NCBI GenBank assembly: GCA_013289605.1
Contig: JABCZS010000002.1
Location: forward strand, 1 to 33,506
DNA length: 33,506 nucleotides
Source of the DNA: Gammaproteobacteria bacterium
Lineage (GTDB): Bacteria > Pseudomonadota > Gammaproteobacteria > JABCZS01
Direction of reading: 5' to 3'
Shown here one piece after another: positions 26,919 to 33,433 of this stretch. A model generated the notes under the pieces. That model was given only the letters and a program-made list of their open reading frames with translations. It was not told the origin of the DNA and made no database searches. The position numbers and the translations under genes are program-made. The stretch's first letter is position 1, and each line of letters starts with the position of its first letter.

Positions 26919-27632
26919 ATGGCTTCTTTTGTATTAGTTCATGGTGCATGGCAAGCCGGATGGTGTTGGCAATTGCTAGTTCCTTTATTAAATCAAAAAG
27001 GACATCAAGTTTCAACGCCTGATCTCCCTGGACATGGGTCCAACATTTATCCATTGTCAGAAGTCACTTATGATTTGTATTACAAAAGTCTTGAACAAGA
27101 ACTAATGCGTCATAAAGAGCCTATTGTACTTGTTGCACACTCCATGGCAGGATTAATGGCCGCACCACTCTTAGATCAATATCCAGAAAAAATTTCACAT
27201 CTTTATTTAATTGCAGCATTGGTCGCACAAGAGGGTGAATCGTTATTTGATATTGTCACACAAGGTGGGGAATCAAATATTCCAGGTATTTTAATTGAAA
27301 ATCCTGAAAATAATACCCAAAGCTTAGATCTTCAAAAAGTTAAACAGGCATTCTATCATCAATGCTCACCTGAAATTGCAGATTGGGCTATTGCAAATCT
27401 ACAACCACAACCTATCGCACCTTTTGCAACTCCAATTCACTGGAAAGCTTCTAGCACAACACTGACTAAAAGAACTTATATTCTTTGTGAGAAAGATCTC
27501 AATGTACCAAAGCAAACGCAATTAAATGTAATTAAGCGTTATCCTTGTAAAATGAAATCCATACATACTTGCCATTTCCCTTTTCTTTCTGCACCGAATG
27601 AATTAATGGAAATTATTACATCTGAAACTTAG
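26919..27632 (+). CDS. Alpha/beta hydrolase (plant-esterase-like, MES/hydroxynitrile-lyase type)
   Basis: This 237-aa protein is a compact alpha/beta-hydrolase without a signal peptide. The oxyanion region is LVHGAWQAGWCW (6-17), and TPDLPGHG is at 33-40. The nucleophile elbow is AHSMAG with Ser75. The acid is Asp193 in EKDLNVP, and the His219 motif CHFPFLSAPNEL closes the protein. These motifs are those of the small esterases related to plant methyl esterases and hydroxynitrile lyases, which are frequent in bacteria with unknown substrates. An AAAGGTG site lies 6 bases before the ATG. It is the only plus-strand gene between the two tRNA-Lys 3'-end repeats, so it may be cargo of an inserted segment. 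Confidence 0.85.
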   Translation: MASFVLVHGAWQAGWCWQLLVPLLNQKGHQVSTPDLPGHGSNIYPLSEVTYDLYYKSLEQELMRHKEPIVLVAHSMAGLMAAPLLDQYPEKISHLYLIAALVAQEGESLFDIVTQGGESNIPGILIENPENNTQSLDLQKVKQAFYHQCSPEIADWAIANLQPQPIAPFATPIHWKASSTTLTKRTYILCEKDLNVPKQTQLNVIKRYPCKMKSIHTCHFPFLSAPNELMEIITSET

Positions 27633-27670
27633 AGCAGGATATTCAAAATATTAAATCCTAAAAAATATGA

Positions 27671-28018
27671 TTAATTATTTAAAAATTCATATCTGGGAAG
27701 AACTTTTAGCTCGACCTTATCAAGTGGATTACTTTTTAAAAAGTTTGTTGTTTCTAAATCTTCAACCCATGGTTCATTTAAAAAAGACCATTTAATAGAA
27801 AACCAACCATTCTCTTCAGAAGATCTAACAGCTGACAAATTTCTATTTTTAATCTCAAAAATTAATAAAATTTCATCTAAATATACTATGCAATCTCCAG
27901 CCTGAAGTGGTTGCTTTTTGTGAAAAAATTTATTTGTAGAATAAGTAAACTCTTTAAAGAAGAAATTTTCATTAAAAGCCGCGATCATTAATTCGAACTC
28001 GTCTGTATTTTTATCCAT
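27671..28018 (-). CDS. Small protein with PD-(D/E)xK-like motif, possible toxin of a two-gene module
   Basis: This protein has 115 aa from the ATG at 28018, or 117 aa from a GTG at 28024. I do not recognise the family with certainty. The central segment QAGDCIVYLDEILLIFEIKNR (about 42-62 in the longer form) has an acidic residue, a strand, and then E-I-K. This is the core of PD-(D/E)xK nuclease folds and of NERD-like proteins. The rest is short for a full nuclease, so it may be a minimal or truncated version. A 59-aa protein starts just upstream and ends 16-22 bases before this start, on the same strand. The pair follows a 13-bp-arm palindrome, the layout of an autoregulated toxin-antitoxin operon (inference). 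Confidence 0.65.
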   Translation of the reverse strand: MDKNTDEFELMIAAFNENFFFKEFTYSTNKFFHKKQPLQAGDCIVYLDEILLIFEIKNRNLSAVRSSEENGWFSIKWSFLNEPWVEDLETTNFLKSNPLDKVELKVLPRYEFLNN

Positions 28019-28040
28019 GCTCACTTTTAATTAATTTATC

Positions 28041-28220
28041 CTATTTGTTCGCATTTAAATCCTCTAGGGATGCGTCCGCATGATCAAATATTTTTTTGCC
28101 AGTTTCTAGTTTTTCTATCACTTTAAGGCCCATTGTATTGGGTATTGATTCCAAACTTACCAATCCTTTTTCTTTGGCTTCTTCAAGAGCGGCTATTAAT
28201 CTTTTGCTTACTTTATTCAT
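28041..28220 (-). CDS. Small charged 59-aa protein, possible antitoxin partner
   Basis: This short frame (ATG at 28220, TAG at 28041) has a good AGGAG ribosome site 7 bases upstream. The protein is helical, with a basic start (MNKVSKRLIAALEEAKEKG) and an acidic end rich in Asp and Glu. It has no clear HTH, but its size and position before the PD-(D/E)xK-like gene resemble an antitoxin. Only 24 bases separate its start from the upstream palindrome. Codon pattern and ribosome site suggest it is real; the function is inference. Confidence 0.6.
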   Translation of the reverse strand: MNKVSKRLIAALEEAKEKGLVSLESIPNTMGLKVIEKLETGKKIFDHADASLEDLNANK

Positions 28221-28243
28221 TCTTAAGGCTCCTATTCTCTAGG

Positions 28244-28283
28244 TTTACTCTGAAGTTTAAACACAGATTTTACTTCAGAGTAA
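28244..28283. promoter_or_regulatory. 13-bp-arm palindrome before the two-gene module (candidate operator)
   Basis: Bases 28244-28256 (TTTACTCTGAAGT) are the exact reverse complement of 28271-28283 (ACTTCAGAGTAAA), with 14 bases between them. A related element occurs at 32405-32441. The palindrome sits 24 bases before the start of the small charged protein, where a repressor site or promoter would be. Confidence 0.55.
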
Positions 28284-28422
28284 AATTCAAAGTATGCATC
28301 ATAATACCTGATCCAGTCTTTTTGCAAATCAAAACCCACCTTCAGAGGCTATAAATCAGAATGTATAAGTTTGTCAGCAAACAGGTTACAAATTCGTGAC
28401 AATATGGAAGTTTTTTTAAAAT

Positions 28423-28475
28423 TAGAATGTTAGCTGAAACACTGCAATTAATTGCTTTTATTATAGTTTTAAGTT
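28423..28475. repeat. Flank of the tRNA-Lys remnant, repeated at 33,475 and partly at 26,618
   Basis: Bases 28423-28454 match the last 32 bases of the window (33475-33506) with about five differences. Bases 28456-28475 resemble 26618-26638. All copies lie on the same side and in the same orientation relative to a tRNA-Lys 3' end where that can be seen. The wider interval 28,284-28,735 holds no gene I can support. Confidence 0.6.
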
Positions 28476-28516
28476 GGTCGTGATGGATTCGAACCATCGA
28501 CCAGCGGATTAAAAGA
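28476..28516 (-). pseudogene. tRNA-Lys(UUU) remnant: 3' half intact, 5' half lost
   Basis: Read on the minus strand, the sequence gives the anticodon loop CTTTTAAT, the 3' anticodon strand CCGCT, a variable loop, a T-arm (CGATGGTTCGAATCCATCG) and the acceptor end CACGACC. All are as in bacterial tRNA-Lys. Upstream, only TTTAGCTCA recalls the D-arm; the rest of the D-arm and the 5' anticodon strand are missing. There is no CCA (AAC follows). It cannot fold as a full tRNA, so it is most likely an attachment-site relic. Confidence 0.72.
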
Positions 28517-28735
28517 CCTTTGAGCTAAATATAGGGTTATATAAATCGATAGCTTACGGCCTCTCTGCAACCTAAAAATCGTCCAAAACAGCCTAAATAC
28601 GCCATAAACCGTGGTGCTTAGACACAATTTTACAGAGTTACTTTTTGATTTTCTGTCGTAACAAAATGCTTAAATAATTCGATTAATTTTACGAACTATT
28701 ACTTGCAAATCCAGGCTGGCTCCTCGATGGCGCAG

Positions 28736-29941
28736 TTAGCATCTTGAAGTATGATAAGCATATGAAAAATACGTAAGTAAACCTCCACCTATTAATACAA
28801 TGATCACACAAAAAATGGCAGGAAAAAAATGATAGCCCGTTGTATCAACCACAAATCCTAACAAGGCAGGTGCAAGACCACCCATGCAAGCACCCAAGAT
28901 AAATAATAGATTAACAGAGCGACTTCTATTTTCCTTCGCAAATAAACGATTCATCACGCTATGCACGGGCGCACTTAGCATTGCCGCCACAATCACCAAA
29001 GGAATCTGACCTTTGATCTGCCCTTGAGTGACCCAATAAAATCCTAGCAAAATGAGCGGAATACTTAAAAAGCAAACACCTACATAATACGAAAAATCTT
29101 GAAATCGTGTTGATAACATACCTAATATTGGTTTTAAAATAATTTGTAAAATGATTGCAATAAAAGTAGCTGCAAGCGCTAATTCCTGAGTTGTATATAA
29201 AATTTTTGTAAAATAAAAGTAAGTATATGTGGTAGGTAGCCAAGAAAAAATACTGATCAGCATGCCTAATAACAATGTCGTTATCATAGCAATATGGCGT
29301 GGATAAATTAATTGTTCTTGGGGTGCAACTAGTGCAGGGATAGCAGATAGGTTTTTACGTAATAAATAACTGGCAAGACTGGCTATTCCCCCTAATAAAA
29401 AAGCAACACGCCATAACCAATCAGGCGATCCTTCTTTTAAACAAAACCAAGCAAATACAAATGCCAATAAACTGCCTAATGAAGATGAAGCAGATAAAAG
29501 ACCACTCAATAAACCACGATGCTTCGGATAAGACTCCATCAAAAATGTGCCCGCTGTAGGATACTCTCCTCCCACTGACATCCCCTGCAAAATCCGAAAA
29601 CCAATTAATAACAGAGTCGCGGTAATCCCAATAGAATCATAAGTGGGCAGTAACGCTAAGCCCATTGTAGCAATAGCAGCCCATAACACAGATAGACTGA
29701 GTGCTTTTTTGCGATCAATTAAATCAGAAATGCGACCAATAAGATATGCACCTATGGGTCTGACCAGGAAAATAATACCAAAGAGGAATAAACTTAATAA
29801 ATGACTTTGTTTATCTGACATTAAAGGCATAAATAACGGCAACAGCAAATGTCCTAAATGCACAAATAATAGAAAATCATAATAATCTAAAATATTCCCC
29901 GCAATGGCAATTGCGGGGGATTTCCAATGTTTGATTTGCAA
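28736..29941 (-). CDS. MFS transporter, metabolite:H+ symporter (ProP-like) family
   Basis: This 401-aa protein has about 12 membrane helices. MFS motif A reads GRISDLIDRKK (69-79). The MHS-type signature RILQGMSVGGEYPTA spans 116-130. An early DYYDFLLF (19-26) is also typical of ProP/ShiA-like symporters of osmolytes, citrate, shikimate or dicarboxylates; the substrate cannot be read from sequence. The start lies 2 bp after the stop of the beta-lactamase-like gene. With the small membrane-protein gene further upstream this makes a probable three-gene operon, divergent from a LysR regulator. The C-terminus (YHTSRC) is short. Confidence 0.88.
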   Translation of the reverse strand: MQIKHWKSPAIAIAGNILDYYDFLLFVHLGHLLLPLFMPLMSDKQSHLLSLFLFGIIFLVRPIGAYLIGRISDLIDRKKALSLSVLWAAIATMGLALLPTYDSIGITATLLLIGFRILQGMSVGGEYPTAGTFLMESYPKHRGLLSGLLSASSSLGSLLAFVFAWFCLKEGSPDWLWRVAFLLGGIASLASYLLRKNLSAIPALVAPQEQLIYPRHIAMITTLLLGMLISIFSWLPTTYTYFYFTKILYTTQELALAATFIAIILQIILKPILGMLSTRFQDFSYYVGVCFLSIPLILLGFYWVTQGQIKGQIPLVIVAAMLSAPVHSVMNRLFAKENRSRSVNLLFILGACMGGLAPALLGFVVDTTGYHFFPAIFCVIIVLIGGGLLTYFSYAYHTSRC

Positions 29942-29943
29942 AT

Positions 29944-30732
29944 CTAACGTCCTTTTGTTTTGAGGAACTGCATTAATTGCTCTTTCGCAAGCTCTTTTGC
30001 ATAAGGTCCTGCATACATTCCGTTGGGTGTTTCATCAATTCCGACTTCAATATATTGTGCAAAAATAATAGATTGTTTATCTTTTTCTATCCAGCCCACA
30101 AACCAACCACTTCTAATCGCATCTTTATTCGGCGGCGTACCTGTACCTGTTTTTCCATATAAAGTCCACCCATTTGGTAATTTTTCTACAAAAAGGATTT
30201 GTTTAGTATGCTCATAAGCTTCAGGTTTTAAAGAGAATTGTCGATTTAACATTTTCTGCAAAAAAACGATTTGTTCTTTAGGCGAAATTTTTAAGGAACT
30301 ATTCAGCCAAGCGCGCGTTAAACCATTATGTTTTCCCAGATCGCCTGAAAGATCGGTATTTCCATAATCAAAGGCGTTAATATATTCCTGAAAAACTTTC
30401 ATTCCGAGTGATTCAGTAATCCATTGCGAATACCAAACACAACTATTCTTGATCCAATGCCTAGGATCTGTTGCTTGTTCACAAACCGCTCGACCATCAA
30501 CATAATTTTGATTAAATGCTTTTTTAGGATGACGAGCATCCAATAATAGACCTTCTTCAAAGGCTATTAAACTTAAGGGGATATTGAAACTACAACGTGG
30601 AGAATGTTGCACCTCACATGCCCCAATTGCTTGTATAATTTTATTGTTCTCTTGGGCAACAAAACAGTTTGGACTTGCCCATACAAATGCGCTCATGAGT
30701 AATAAGCCCATATATAAAATCAGTTTGTACAT
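29944..30732 (-). CDS. Class D beta-lactamase (OXA-type) homologue lacking the SxxK motif
   Basis: An upstream ATG at 30822 is possible, but the ATG at 30732 has an AAGGAA site 7 bases upstream and gives a proper Sec signal (LILYMGLLLMSAFVWASP), so 262 aa is preferred. The class D motifs SCV (97-99, the SxV site), FDYGN (121-125), KTGTG (194-198) and SGWFVGW (208-214) are all present. The active-site motif, normally S-T-F-K in a PCSTFKIP context, reads SPRCSFNIP (44-52). The nucleophilic Ser becomes Cys47 and the carboxylated Lys becomes Asn50. Normal carbapenemase or penicillinase activity is therefore unlikely; a penicillin-binding or altered catalytic role is possible. The MHS transporter follows after 2 bp. 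Confidence 0.88.
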   Translation of the reverse strand: MYKLILYMGLLLMSAFVWASPNCFVAQENNKIIQAIGACEVQHSPRCSFNIPLSLIAFEEGLLLDARHPKKAFNQNYVDGRAVCEQATDPRHWIKNSCVWYSQWITESLGMKVFQEYINAFDYGNTDLSGDLGKHNGLTRAWLNSSLKISPKEQIVFLQKMLNRQFSLKPEAYEHTKQILFVEKLPNGWTLYGKTGTGTPPNKDAIRSGWFVGWIEKDKQSIIFAQYIEVGIDETPNGMYAGPYAKELAKEQLMQFLKTKGR

Positions 30733-30748
30733 ATTATTTTCCTTAAGG

Positions 30749-31159
30749 CTAATTAATTTGACCCGTTGGTTTTGACAAGAGGCTGGAGTTTTCATTGACA
30801 TGAGCCCCAGTTTTATTTTCAATATCTTCAGGCGCTCTTGGTCCTCTAGGCCATAATTTAAACAGTCCGTTAGTGGTCAGGTTGAAGTAATCGCGATGAT
30901 AAATAGTATACCCACAATATGCAACGATACCACCACCAACAGATGAAAGACCAAGCCCCATTAAATATTCTAATAGACTATTAACAGCAAAATTTTGATT
31001 TTCCCCACTTGAATCCGAGTCCGTGGTTTTTTGTGACGACATCACTACGGTCATTATATATGCCATTGTTGTCGAAAATGCACCTAATGCGGTTACTATG
31101 GTGCGCATTTCTTTGATAGATACGTTTCTCCAATCTATTGCTATTGGTTCTAAATACAC
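30749..31159 (-). CDS. Small two-helix membrane protein
   Basis: This 136-aa protein starts at a GTG preceded by a strong GGGGAGGA site. Two hydrophobic segments are seen at about 21-42 (IVTALGAFSTTMAYIMTVVM) and 62-88 (LLEYLMGLGLSSVGGGIVAY). A Ser/Asp-rich loop lies between them, and the tail is hydrophilic. I recognise no family. It is first in a probable operon with the beta-lactamase-like gene (16 bp gap) and the MHS transporter, and divergent from the LysR gene (112 bp gap). Confidence 0.65.
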   Translation of the reverse strand: MYLEPIAIDWRNVSIKEMRTIVTALGAFSTTMAYIMTVVMSSQKTTDSDSSGENQNFAVNSLLEYLMGLGLSSVGGGIVAYCGYTIYHRDYFNLTTNGLFKLWPRGPRAPEDIENKTGAHVNENSSLLSKPTGQIN

Positions 31160-31271
31160 GGCTTCCTCCCCTTAATTAAGTCATCAAAACACTCAATCAG
31201 GAGTATAAATATTTGCAACAAGGTTAACAATACTATATTATGCTAATGACTGTTAACTAAAGCGCAATAAT

Positions 31272-32135
31272 ATGAGTACACTTGCACAAATTCAAACCTT
31301 TATCAGCGTGGTAGAAGAGCAAAGTTTTGCTGCGGCTGGCAAAAAACAAGGTGTTTCTACAGCCGCAATTAGCAGGCAAATCAGCCAACTCGAATCCTAC
31401 TTAAAGACCCAATTATTACACCGCAGTACGCGTTCTGTGACATTAACAGAAATGGGATTACGCTATTATCAGCAAGTTAAAAAAACTATTATAGAACTTG
31501 ATGAAGCTGAATTAGCCATGATAAATAGTGAAAAAGAAGCCACTGGAATATTACACATTAACACCAGTCGTTATTTTGCACTTGAATATATTTTACCGCG
31601 TCTGCCAGAATTTTTACGTCAAAATCCAAAATTAAAAATTAAGTTAGAATTTGCTGAGAAATTATCTGATATTGCCCGTGAATCAATTGATATTGTATTG
31701 GGCTCTTCTTTAAGTCATGGATCAGAAATAAAGCGTCGCCGTGTAGGTAGTACTTATTTTGTTTTATGCGCATCGAAAGACTACCTCAAGGAATATGGCA
31801 CCCCCAAAGTACCAGAGGATTTAAAACAACATCGCTACATTACCCACAGTGGCCGTAATCCTGATAATGTCATTAGCTTTGAAAATCATCCACCTATTTA
31901 TCTTGATCCTATTTTGTGGGTCAATGAAAGTCATGTCTTATGTGAATGCGCCATAGAAGGACTTGGAATTGCAAAATTACATTATTATATTGCAGCAAAA
32001 GCACTGCAAGAAGGTCAATTAGTTGAAGTTTTAAGCGCTTTCCGCGAAGCAGAACAGCCTATCTATCTCTATTATCAAGCAAGTCGCTACTTACAACCCA
32101 AAATTAGACGATTTATTGATTTTTTCTGCGTGTGA
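31272..32135 (+). CDS. LysR-family transcriptional regulator
   Basis: This 287-aa protein has the LysR HTH at about 3-60 (QSFAAAGKKQGVSTAAISRQ, then LESYLKTQLLHRSTRSVTLT). A linker helix and effector domain follow from about 88 (GILHINTSRYFALEYILPRL) to the end. The HTH and the HRSTRSVTLTEMG wording fit the large LysR branch that includes DsdC/AaeR/YafC-like proteins; the ligand is unknown. It is divergent from the membrane protein/beta-lactamase-like/MHS operon, and the 112-bp AT-rich gap between them is the obvious binding region. It may therefore control that operon (inference). Confidence 0.9.
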   Translation: MSTLAQIQTFISVVEEQSFAAAGKKQGVSTAAISRQISQLESYLKTQLLHRSTRSVTLTEMGLRYYQQVKKTIIELDEAELAMINSEKEATGILHINTSRYFALEYILPRLPEFLRQNPKLKIKLEFAEKLSDIARESIDIVLGSSLSHGSEIKRRRVGSTYFVLCASKDYLKEYGTPKVPEDLKQHRYITHSGRNPDNVISFENHPPIYLDPILWVNESHVLCECAIEGLGIAKLHYYIAAKALQEGQLVEVLSAFREAEQPIYLYYQASRYLQPKIRRFIDFFCV

Positions 32136-32154
32136 TGAAAAAACATTCTCAGAT

Positions 32155-32275
32155 TATTGTTTTCGCCAAGGTAGTCTGAATGCGAGCAATGCCACTACCC
32201 ACGCGTTCAATATATTTTGCACGATGCAATAAATCAACAATCAATGCAAATTCACTGCAAATACGACGCAAATTT
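32155..32275 (-). pseudogene. Remnant of an AlbA/Schlafen-type regulator and its iteron region
   Basis: On the minus strand, bases of about 32160-32243 encode DLLHRAKYIERVGSGIARIQ. This is nearly identical to the DLLHRAKYIERVGSGIDRIQ segment of the intact gene (25,366-25,452). Directly beyond it (32256-32273) is a copy of that gene's upstream iteron sequence. Everything between, about 1 kb in the intact locus, is missing. Both order and orientation match, so this is an internal deletion of a paralogous copy. Confidence 0.82.
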
Positions 32276-32370
32276 TTAATAACCTTAAGATTAGAAAAAC
32301 TAACACTTTGATATATTTAAATTTTCTTTAACAAAGCCTTTACTTCTCTAGTGGCAAGTGAGTTGCGAAG

Positions 32371-32391
32371 AAATTCGGAATTTCCGAATTT
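32371..32391. terminator. 21-bp hairpin (9-bp stem, 3-base loop)
   Basis: AAATTCGGA (32371-32379) pairs exactly with TCCGAATTT (32383-32391). The stem is AT-rich with three G/C pairs and there is no clean T-run on either side. It may be a weak terminator or an operator half of the adjoining repeat. The rest of 32,276-32,520 holds no supported gene. Confidence 0.3.
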
Positions 32392-32404
32392 ACAACCTAG
32401 TTTG

Positions 32405-32441
32405 TACTCTGAAGGCTCAATACAGTTTCAACTTCAGAGTA
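32405..32441. repeat. Second copy of the ACTCTGAAG...CTTCAGAGT palindromic element
   Basis: TACTCTGAAG (32405-32414) is the exact reverse complement of CTTCAGAGTA (32432-32441). The right arm and the 12 bases after it match the element at 28,271-28,293 with one difference. Here it lies downstream of the trypsin-like gene and next to the regulator remnant, with no intact gene to control. Confidence 0.55.
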
Positions 32442-32520
32442 AAATTCAGAGTAATGATAACTTAATTGTACTAACACTTTTCTCAACCCCAGCCTGGAAC
32501 TATTTTATTTAATGCATGGT

Positions 32521-33369
32521 TTATATCATCACATATTCGTTTATATCATCACATATTCCCAGCCCTGCATTCCTATCATTTTCAAGATTTTCGTTTTCGT
32601 TATAATCGGGATATTTTATACCTGTGTACACTCCGCATAATAATAATTTGTTGTCTCTAATCACAAATACCGGTGAACCAGACATAACTGGGAAACAGGC
32701 TCCATCAATCAAAAAGCTTTTCCTTCTGCCTTCTACGTGAATAGCTGCGATATATCTTGTTAAAATAATGGGCGTTGGTTGCGTAAGACCCATGCTACTA
32801 TATCCATAAGGAAATCCTGAAATTAATACTTTTTCTCCTATATTGAGCATAAAATTACTTACAAAACCATCTTGATTAAAAGCAAGCGTATTAATCATTA
32901 CTTCTGGTAAATCAACTTTAATTTTAATCAGATCGTGCCAAATTGGGATCTGAATCCCGATTTCATTCCAATAATCATCAGGAGTATTTTGTTCATCCTG
33001 TTTCCAAAGCGGTTTTTTTTGTTCGCCATTATTTAGATAGAGTTCTAGGATATTTTCGGCCTTTTTACCAATCCTAGTTATTGCCGAGGTTTCACTAACA
33101 ACATCTTGTGAATAAATTAATATTTTATCTACTCTAGGAGGATTGGGTTTCTTAATGTTATAAGGATCTCCAGCACCTGTGACTACGTGCCAGGCAGTGT
33201 AAAGATAAGCTGCACCTTCTTCTTTTGTCAGAAAACCTGTCGCACAACGTGGACGTTTTTTTGAATCTAAAATTGGATCTCCATGTTCGTCTAACAGCTT
33301 TAATAAAACTGATTTGTGCTGCAAGCAAAACAAATTGAGATTTAATAATCTGTGTGTTTCTGTTTCCAT
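32521..33369 (-). CDS. Trypsin-like serine protease domain protein, cytosolic
   Basis: This 282-aa protein has chymotrypsin-fold landmarks. The catalytic His61 lies in LYTAWHVVTG. A probable Asp146 lies in WHDLIKIKVD. Ser230 lies in VMSGSPVFV, within the GxSGxP-type motif where the usual G-N is V-M. It has no signal peptide, no PDZ domain and no membrane helix, so it differs from HtrA/Deg. Stand-alone proteins of this kind are often found in mobile or defence-related regions. The extreme C-terminus (ICDDINEYVMI) is encoded by a 20-bp tandem duplication that includes the stop codon. A GGAAAGAGA site precedes the ATG. Confidence 0.75.
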   Translation of the reverse strand: METETHRLLNLNLFCLQHKSVLLKLLDEHGDPILDSKKRPRCATGFLTKEEGAAYLYTAWHVVTGAGDPYNIKKPNPPRVDKILIYSQDVVSETSAITRIGKKAENILELYLNNGEQKKPLWKQDEQNTPDDYWNEIGIQIPIWHDLIKIKVDLPEVMINTLAFNQDGFVSNFMLNIGEKVLISGFPYGYSSMGLTQPTPIILTRYIAAIHVEGRRKSFLIDGACFPVMSGSPVFVIRDNKLLLCGVYTGIKYPDYNENENLENDRNAGLGICDDINEYVMI

Positions 33370-33433
33370 TCTCTCTTTCCGGCAATTAAGACAAAAGTAA
33401 TTCTCGAAGAAAATTAAACAAGTATATTAACAA

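Noticed and set aside
28722-28745. CCTCGATGGCGCAGTTAGC resembles the 5' part of a tRNA (D-arm) and overlaps the end of the MHS transporter gene.
   Set aside because: No anticodon arm, T-arm or matching acceptor follows on the plus strand, and the bases are accounted for by the transporter's C-terminus and stop. Probably chance similarity.
32300-32400. Short minus-strand frame reading FGNSEFLRNSLATREVKALL before a stop.
   Set aside because: Only about 33 codons follow the preceding stop, there is no start with a ribosome site, and I recognise no family. It may be a relic of a deleted gene but cannot be supported.
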